NCBI RefSeq assembly: GCF_002532045.1
Contig: NZ_NWTG01000010.1
Location: forward strand, 1 to 64,000
DNA from: Bradyrhizobium sp. C9
Lineage (GTDB): Bacteria > Pseudomonadota > Alphaproteobacteria > Rhizobiales > Xanthobacteraceae
DNA: 64,000 nucleotides
Direction: 5' to 3'
In this document: positions 58,657 to 64,000 of the stretch, in pieces
Layout of the letters: every line of letters starts with the position of its first letter
Numbering within the stretch: the first letter of the stretch is position 1
Made by a program: the position numbers and the translations under genes
The notes under the pieces: generated by a model
Told to the model about the DNA's origin: nothing
Database searches by the model: none
The model's input: the letters and a program-made list of their open reading frames with translations, nothing else

Positions 58657-59802
58657 TCACGACACGCTGAGATCGAAGGCTAGTGGGAAATGTTCCGGCT
58701 TGACCTGCTCCTTCGCGGCGAACTGTCCGATCCCGGCGAGTTCGTCCATGTTCCTCGGGTCGTCCATCGCTGCGACCTTCGCGAGCGCGTCCGACGTCCG
58801 ATCGATGCTGAGCTTCTCCTTCAGCCAAGCCGTTTCCAGCAGCACATTGAAGCGCGCATAGGTCGCGAGTTGCGGCCCGTTCTGGCTGTCCGCGATCATA
58901 TCGGTCACCGCGCGATCGATCGGCCATGGCGTCAGGCAGTTGGTCAGCCATTGCAGCATGCCGTGATTGTGCCGGCTGCAATCGTCCATGAGCGATTGCA
59001 GCGACCGCACGCCCTGCTCGGTCGCCGGCATGCGGACAATCTGCTCGGTCGAATACGTTGCCTTGAATACGCCGGTACCCGCCGAGATCAGCAGGAGCTT
59101 GTCCTTGCCGGTGTGCCACCGGAAGCCGTGGCCATGGAGTGCCGCAAGCATCAGGAGTTGCAGGGCCGGATCGTTGAACGGGCTCACGCCGCCGTCGACA
59201 AAGGCGCCGTTGACCGTGTTGCCGTTGCGCGCCGAGATCGTGATCTCCTCGGGCTTGAAATAGGTTGGCGCCGCGGTGCTGGCGCGCACCACCTCGGTCA
59301 GCCGCAACGCGCCGTCCTGCCTGGCAAAGGTCGCGTCCGGATGATTGTGCAGCGGCCAGGGACTGCCGGTGTCGAGGCGCTTGGTCATGATCATCAGGCC
59401 GGTGCGGATGCGATCGCCGCCGAGCACCGTATCGGCGCCGAGTTGCGCATCGAGCGCGTGCTGCAAGGCGTCGGAATCGAATTTCGGCGCCAGCAGTCCC
59501 CGCCGCCAGAATGACTCCTGAAAGATGTCGGCGCCGATCGACCGATAGAGCTTCTTCAGGGCGTCCACGGTCATGCCGCAGGCAAGCCCCGCCGCGATGA
59601 TCGATCCGGTCGAGGTGCCGCCGATCAGATCGAAGTAGTCGCACAGCAACAGGTCGTTGTTCTTGTGCCGCTCGCGTAACTGCGTCTCAATCGCGGCCAG
59701 GTATTCGAGCGTCAGGACGCCGCGGATGCCGCCGCCGTCGAGCGCCAATATCCGCTTTGGTCCGTCGTCACGATCAAGATGCTGCAGCTTGGTCTTCGGC
59801 AT
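58657..59802 (-). CDS. Patatin-like phospholipase (candidate effector)
   Basis: A 381-residue patatin-family lipase. Oxyanion motif DGGGIRG (residues 22-28), nucleophile Ser64 in GGTSTGS, catalytic Asp203 in FVDGGVS, a complete dyad. Start ATG 59802. CapV-like patatins of this kind degrade membranes when switched on by cyclic nucleotides, and others work with unknown signals. First gene of the cassette; SLOG and TIR/TPR-S genes follow on the same strand. No CD-NTase is present nearby. Membrane damage as the output is inferred. Confidence 0.92.
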   Translation of the reverse strand: MPKTKLQHLDRDDGPKRILALDGGGIRGVLTLEYLAAIETQLRERHKNNDLLLCDYFDLIGGTSTGSIIAAGLACGMTVDALKKLYRSIGADIFQESFWRRGLLAPKFDSDALQHALDAQLGADTVLGGDRIRTGLMIMTKRLDTGSPWPLHNHPDATFARQDGALRLTEVVRASTAAPTYFKPEEITISARNGNTVNGAFVDGGVSPFNDPALQLLMLAALHGHGFRWHTGKDKLLLISAGTGVFKATYSTEQIVRMPATEQGVRSLQSLMDDCSRHNHGMLQWLTNCLTPWPIDRAVTDMIADSQNGPQLATYARFNVLLETAWLKEKLSIDRTSDALAKVAAMDDPRNMDELAGIGQFAAKEQVKPEHFPLAFDLSVS

Positions 59803-60202
59803 ATTTACCCCCGACTATGACTTTTGCTGATCTCGATACGGTCGACCGATCACGGTCGAAGGCTCAATAGGTCGTGCATCCGGGCGCGAACCACGCCTGG
59901 GCCATGAAAATGAAGCGATGCGCCCACGTCGACACATCAGCCGAGTTTCGAAAAGTTTTAGCCAGTCCGCTCCGGAGCACGACAAGCATCGCGCGCCGGC
60001 TCCGTGGGCATCTTGCACATGGTACACCCTAAGGTATAGTGAGATACGTCACTCGTTGGCGGCTTTTTCTCTTTCCCGCCCGGCGATCGCAGATTTAAGA
60101 GACGAGCTATCATCCTATCCGCGGCAAGACGTGCAGCCGCAGCATTCGGCCGACGAGACGCGGCCAGCCGTCGCATCAAATTCGTGCAGATCGGATTTTG
60201 CC
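59803..60202. other. Intergenic region between patatin and TIR genes
   Basis: 400 bases holding the patatin promoter region and a sigma-70-like promoter facing the TIR fragment (60013-60040). A plus-strand open frame runs through much of it but its translation looks non-coding until about 60190. Confidence 0.55.
60013..60040 (+). promoter_or_regulatory. Sigma-70-like promoter
   Basis: TTGCAC (60013-60018), 16-base spacer, TATAGT (60035-60040). It faces the truncated TIR gene, predicting a start near 60047 and a leader of about 155 bases. Confidence 0.5.
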
Positions 60203-60457
60203 GTGCCAAATGATTTCTCGGTCTTTGTCAGCCATCGCAACGAAGACAGATTTCTCGCGCGTCGCTTGAAAGCGCGGCTCGAATATCTCAGCAGCCTGGA
60301 CGGTCAGCGCTCGGTGGAATGCTTTGTCTGCGAGGAAATTCCCGGCGGCGCGGAATGGCGGCAATGGATGATCGACGACACGGCGAAGGCCGACTGCCTG
60401 ATCTTCATCCGCACCAACGAACCGCTGTACAACGCAAGTCGTGGACCTCGACGATGA
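60203..60457 (+). pseudogene. TIR-domain gene, truncated
   Basis: A GTG at 60203 (earlier starts possible) opens a frame with a clear TIR domain: NDFSVFVSHRNEDRFLARRL, CFVCEEIPGGAEWRQW with the catalytic-type acidic/Trp region, and KADCLIFIRTNEPLY. After about 80 residues the frame leaves the TIR pattern (NASRGPRR) and stops; the C-terminal half of the domain and any partner domain are missing. The next open stretch (about 60441-60571) in another frame reads DLDDDFSAKRGDDLLQRYHE, not TIR-like. Probably a remnant left by deletion or recombination. Confidence 0.7.
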
Positions 60458-60571
60458 CTTCAGCGCCAAGCGAGGGGACGATCTGCTGCAGCGCTATCAC
60501 GAATGCCTGGAAAACCTCGATTCGATCCTGCGACAGGGCGGCCGCAGGTTCGGCCCGGCCGACCCCTGCGC

Positions 60572-61303
60572 TCAGATCATCGAGGCGACGCGTTCGAGGC
60601 CGATCAGGCGGGCCAGCGAGCGGACCTCGTTCTTCTGATCCTCGCGGAGCTGGAACAGCAGCGGCATCGCCGCCGACTTCAGCTGCTGGACTTCCTCGGA
60701 GTCGGGATCGATCGGCATGGTTCCCGAAGCGGGATCGCCCTGGCGCTTGGCGTGGATCTTGCGCGCGACGGCGCGCAGCGCAGTCTCGACCGCCGGCCAG
60801 TAATACTCCTGCGAAGACGACAGTTTCAGCCGGTCCTTGATGCCGGCGATCTGCGCATCGCTGAGCAGCGCGTAGGTCTTCTGCACCGGCTTGGCGGCAA
60901 CCTTTGGCTTCGGCGGGGCAGGGGCGATCTGCGCGGGAGCGGCGGGCTCGGCGATCTGCGGCTGGGCCGCAACGGCAGGGTCGGTGATCGTCGGAAGGCC
61001 GATATCGGCAGGCTCAACGGAGGCATAAGCCTGGCGCACGGTATCGGTCGCGCCCGGGATCGCGGCTTGCGCCCGCAGCAGGAGCGGCGATGGGCTGGCG
61101 GGAGGCTCGGCAGGCCGCGGCGCCTCGAAGGCAGCGGTCGCGAGCGTCGTGACCGCGAGTTTGTCCTGCTTGCCGGCGCGATTGGCGACCGGTCCAATGT
61201 CGGCCTGCGCCGCCGGCAGGCTGTCACGGCCCAAAATGGCTGTTATCGCGGCGCCGGCGAGGAGGAGGCAGGTCAGCGCGGCGAGGGTGATGGCTCTGGT
61301 CAA
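60572..61303 (-). CDS. Secreted conserved protein with Spy-like C-terminus
   Basis: A 243-residue protein with an N-terminal hydrophobic segment (residues 4-24, signal anchor or signal peptide). Residues about 35-140 are low-complexity Ala/Pro-rich. The C-terminal domain (LSDAQIAGIKDRLKLSSSQEYYWPAVETALRAVARKIH... ending RLIGLERVASMI) is helical and resembles LTXXQ/Spy-type periplasmic chaperone motifs. Common in Bradyrhizobium-like genomes; function unproven. Confidence 0.75.
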   Translation of the reverse strand: MTRAITLAALTCLLLAGAAITAILGRDSLPAAQADIGPVANRAGKQDKLAVTTLATAAFEAPRPAEPPASPSPLLLRAQAAIPGATDTVRQAYASVEPADIGLPTITDPAVAAQPQIAEPAAPAQIAPAPPKPKVAAKPVQKTYALLSDAQIAGIKDRLKLSSSQEYYWPAVETALRAVARKIHAKRQGDPASGTMPIDPDSEEVQQLKSAAMPLLFQLREDQKNEVRSLARLIGLERVASMI

Positions 61304-61411
61304 AAACTACTCCATTCCCGGCCGATGTCGCCGCAAACTGCGCGCGAAATGCGGCGCTAGCGTGCCGCGACAGCGCCAAATAGGTGAAATCGTCCCGAAA
61401 CGGCCCGAAAA

Positions 61412-61654
61412 TCAGGCCGCAGCGTCAAGCTCATAGGCTTCCTGGATGTCGGCCACAATCTCATGCGCCGTCCAGAGGGCACCAGGCTGGACCGAGTGCA
61501 GGCTGACGGTCCAGTTGGTGCGGCGGGTGCGCGGCGTGCTGACGATGTCGAATTCAACCTGACGGCACAGCGGATGCCGCTGCAGGGCGTAGAACACGCG
61601 GGTCCGGAGATCGTCGAGCGATGCCGGGGTTTTGGCGAGCGCCTCAAAAGCCAT
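61412..61654 (-). CDS. Conserved hypothetical small protein
   Basis: An 80-residue protein: RTRVFYALQRHPLCRQVEFDIVSTPRTRRTNWTVSLHSV then AHEIVADIQEAYEL. Alpha-beta composition, no signal peptide, no known motif. Stands alone between a Spy-like gene and the nitronate monooxygenase gene. Confidence 0.65.
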   Translation of the reverse strand: MAFEALAKTPASLDDLRTRVFYALQRHPLCRQVEFDIVSTPRTRRTNWTVSLHSVQPGALWTAHEIVADIQEAYELDAAA

Positions 61655-61768
61655 GTCGCATTCCCACTACTCCCGGGCGGCCAGCCGCGGCGGCGGACCA
61701 TCCCGTGGCGCATAGTTGGGACTGGCATGGTTAATGCCGCGTTAAGCGGACAGACGGGACTTGATGGA

Positions 61769-62746
61769 TCAGGCGAGCCGCACCCGCGCGCTCGCCGCCT
61801 CGTACTCCGCGATCGTCTGGGCCACGAGTTCGTCGACGCCAAGCACCCCAGTCACCCCTGAGGTGGAGTGACCGCCGCTCCAGATATCACGCCAGCGCTT
61901 GGGCCGGCTTTCGCGGGCGCCGATGTCGATGTCCTTGCCGATGTCGATCGCGCCGCGCGCCGGCAGGTCATCGGGATCGAGGCCGGCAGCCTCGATCGAG
62001 GGCCGCAGCATGTTGGTCTGCAAGCCGGTGAACGCCGTCGTGAGCAGGATGTCGTCGGCCGTCGCCTCGACCAGCATCTGCTTGTATCTGGCGTCCGCCA
62101 TGCTCTCGCGCGTCGCGATGAACTTGGTGCCCATGTAGGCGAGATCGCAGCCGAGCGCCTCCGCGGCGCGCAGCGCGTGACCGTCGCTGATGCCGCCGGC
62201 CAGCACGATCGGGCCGTCGAAGAAGGCGCGCACCGCACGGACGAACACGAACGGGTTGAGCCAGCCGGTCTGCCCGCCGGCGCCCGCGGTGAGCAGCACG
62301 AGCCCGTCGGCGCCGGCTGCTGCCGCGCGCTCTGCATGGCGGATCGAGGCGACATCGGCGAAAACAAGCGCGCCGGCGTCATGCAGCGGTGCGAGCACCG
62401 GCGCGGGCGAGCCGACCGAGGTGATCACGAGCTCGGGCTTATGTCGCAACAGCACCGCGAGATCCTGCGCCAGCCGCGTGTTGGAGCGGTGCACGATCAG
62501 GTTCGGACAGATCGGCGCCGCCGCGCTGCCGCTTGCATCGGCATGCGCCTGCAGGCGGCGCGCGATGTCGCCGAGCCATGCATCGAGCTGTTCCGTCTCA
62601 CGGCAATTCACCGTCGGAAACGAGCCGATCACGCCGTTGCGGCAGGCCGCTACCACCAGCTCGACACCCGACACCAGAAACATCGGCGCAGCAATCAGCG
62701 GCAACCGGAGGCGATCGCGAAAACGCGAGAGAGGATCAGCGGACAA
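61769..62746 (-). CDS. Nitronate monooxygenase family protein
   Basis: A 325-residue FMN-dependent TIM-barrel enzyme (2-nitropropane dioxygenase family). LPLIAAPMFLVSG at the N-terminus, FADVASIRHAERAAAAGADGLVL, and the phosphate-binding LAGGISDGHALRAAEALGCDLAYMGTKF are typical. Oxidises nitronates or related enolates. The divergent acyl-CoA synthetase gene begins 87 bases away; similar pairs occur in catabolic clusters. Confidence 0.9.
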   Translation of the reverse strand: MSADPLSRFRDRLRLPLIAAPMFLVSGVELVVAACRNGVIGSFPTVNCRETEQLDAWLGDIARRLQAHADASGSAAAPICPNLIVHRSNTRLAQDLAVLLRHKPELVITSVGSPAPVLAPLHDAGALVFADVASIRHAERAAAAGADGLVLLTAGAGGQTGWLNPFVFVRAVRAFFDGPIVLAGGISDGHALRAAEALGCDLAYMGTKFIATRESMADARYKQMLVEATADDILLTTAFTGLQTNMLRPSIEAAGLDPDDLPARGAIDIGKDIDIGARESRPKRWRDIWSGGHSTSGVTGVLGVDELVAQTIAEYEAASARVRLA

Positions 62747-62832
62747 GTCGTTTCATCCCTGCATCATTGTGTTAGCGTTGCGCCAACATTGGCACGCAAG
62801 AGGCCAGAGGCAAAGCGGGAGGAGACCACCAG

Positions 62833-64000
62833 ATGAGCAATCCGCTCTATGCATTTCCGGCGGTGTGCGAGCAGACCTTGCGCGCGCTGGCGCGCTATCC
62901 GTCGCGCACGGCCTTCGCATGGCCGGGCGGCTCGCTCAGCTATCAGGGCGCGACCGACCTGATCGGACGGATGCAGAGCGTATTCACGCGACTCGGCTTT
63001 GCGCCGGGCACCCGCGTCGCGATGCTCACCGCCAACCGGGCCGACACCTGGTGCGCCGGAGTTGCCGCGCAATTGTCGCGGCTCGCGATCACCTGGCTGC
63101 ACCCGCTCGGCTCGCTCGACGACCAGCTGTTCCAGATCGAGGATTCCGAGGCCGAGATGCTGATCATCGACGGCATCACGTTTCGGGATCGTGGCGGCGA
63201 GCTCGCGGCGAAGGCGGCGAGCCTGAAGACCGTGTTCACGCTCGGCCCGGCGGATTACGGTGCGGACCTGTTGCAGGTCGTCGAGGATGCCGGCAGCGCG
63301 ACCGCGACGAACTTCGCCCGCGAGGACGACATCTCGACCCTGAACTACACCGGCGGCACGACCGGCAAATCCAAGGGCGCGCTGCGCTATCACCGCGAGT
63401 ATGGCGGCTTCGCCGCCGCCATCCTCGCCGACTTCGAGATTCCCGAGACGCCGCGCTATCTCACGGTGGCGCCGATCAGCCATGTCGCGGGTACGAAAGT
63501 GCTGCCGACGCTGATGCGTGGCGGCACCGTGCACATGCTGAAGGGATTCGATCCGGAGGCCGTGTTCACGACCATCGAGCGCGAGAAGATCAACTTCACG
63601 CTGTTCGTGCCGACCATGATCTATGTGATGCTGGACCATCCCGCGCTTCCCAAGACCGACCTCTCCTCGCTCGAGCTGTTGCTCTACGGCGCCTCCGCAA
63701 TGTCGCCGAGCCGGCTGGTCGAAGGCATCGAGCGCATCGGTCCGGTGTTCTCGCAGCTTTACGGCCAGACCGAATGCTATCCGGTCTCGGTGCTGCGCAA
63801 GGCGGACCATGACCCGAAGACGCCGGAGCTGTTCCTGTCCTGCGGCTTCCCGATCGCCGCCTGCCAGGTGAAGATCCTCGATCAGGACGACCAGGAGGTC
63901 GCGACCGGCGAGGCCGGAGAGATCTGCGTGCGCGCCACCCATGTGATGGCCGAGTACTGGAAGCGGCCCGACATCACGGCGGAGACGCTGAAGAGCGGCT
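62833..64000 (+). CDS. AMP-dependent acyl-CoA synthetase, 5' part
   Basis: An ANL-family enzyme running off the end of the window, read from ATG 62833 (GGGAGGAG at 62817-62824), 389 residues visible. It begins MSNPLYAFPAVCEQTLRAL; the phosphate loop is YTGGTTGKSKG, then SHVAGTKVLPTLMRGGT and YGQTECYPVSVL. The C-terminal hinge and lysine lie beyond the window. It activates an unknown carboxylic acid. It is divergent from the nitronate monooxygenase gene. Confidence 0.9.
   Translation, partial: MSNPLYAFPAVCEQTLRALARYPSRTAFAWPGGSLSYQGATDLIGRMQSVFTRLGFAPGTRVAMLTANRADTWCAGVAAQLSRLAITWLHPLGSLDDQLFQIEDSEAEMLIIDGITFRDRGGELAAKAASLKTVFTLGPADYGADLLQVVEDAGSATATNFAREDDISTLNYTGGTTGKSKGALRYHREYGGFAAAILADFEIPETPRYLTVAPISHVAGTKVLPTLMRGGTVHMLKGFDPEAVFTTIEREKINFTLFVPTMIYVMLDHPALPKTDLSSLELLLYGASAMSPSRLVEGIERIGPVFSQLYGQTECYPVSVLRKADHDPKTPELFLSCGFPIAACQVKILDQDDQEVATGEAGEICVRATHVMAEYWKRPDITAETLKSG

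Noticed and set aside
56607..59802. Standard CBASS operon with CapV patatin
   Set aside because: No CD-NTase, Cap2 or Cap3 gene is present; partner domains are SLOG-like and TIR/TPR-S instead.
1..64000. CRISPR arrays, IS elements, prophage genes, rRNA
   Set aside because: No regularly spaced repeats, transposases, integrases, phage structural genes or ribosomal RNA sequences were found by reading through.

Overview
The window is a high-GC alphaproteobacterial chromosome segment, most likely Bradyrhizobium or a close relative in the Nitrobacteraceae. The evidence is the gap-pgk-fba order followed by a class I aldolase, several conserved small proteins of that group, strong GC bias at third codon positions, and the interspersed palindromic intergenic repeats (GTCGTCCCGGCGAAGGCC type, CATCCT...AGGATGACGGG type and GAGCATGATC type) that litter such genomes. 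The assignment is by recognition only; no database was searched.

Layout. 1-6893 (+): lower glycolysis / Calvin-type carbon metabolism (gap end, pgk, class II aldolase, class I aldolase), a degenerate ThiE-like protein, a secreted Sel1-repeat protein and an inositol-monophosphatase-family enzyme. 6908-12522 (-): a RecF/OLD-like ATPase with an acidic tail, then an RND efflux pump with its lipoprotein adaptor. 13065-15220 (+): a MotA/TolQ-like channel and an OmpA/MotB-like partner with a long coiled coil. 15460-27350: mixed metabolism, with aldo/keto reductase, two LysR regulators, a polytopic membrane protein, a PilZ protein, an acyl-CoA synthetase, a trypsin-fold PDZ protein that has lost its catalytic triad, an esterase and two SDR enzymes. 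27369-39812: an AbiEii-like nucleotidyltransferase pair, AzlCD, a CGNR regulator, DsbA, TauE, LrgAB, two thioesterases with a divergent TetR gene and paired operators, small secreted proteins, an AbrB-type membrane protein, a run of small conserved genes and DsbB. A tRNA-Leu(CAA) lies at 39972-40056.

40195-50411 (-) reads as one long operon of twelve genes: binding protein, two permeases, small membrane protein, two different ATPases, then DhaL, DhaM, HPr, Enzyme I, an HTH-like protein and DhaK. It joins sugar/polyol import to a complete PEP-dependent dihydroxyacetone phosphorylation relay built from separate proteins. Just upstream, 50989-54077 (-) carries a Tat-exported thiamine-diphosphate enzyme, a cytochrome c and a RidA-family protein.

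55192-64000: a TetR/O-methyltransferase divergent pair; a compact conflict-system-like cassette on the minus strand (patatin phospholipase, SLOG-like protein, TIR/deoxyribosyltransferase-like protein with a TPR-S region) next to a truncated TIR-domain gene on the plus strand; then conserved small genes, a nitronate monooxygenase and an acyl-CoA synthetase that runs off the window. The cassette at 56607-60457, the exported TPP enzyme with cytochrome c, and the Dha-PTS/ABC operon are the parts most worth following up.
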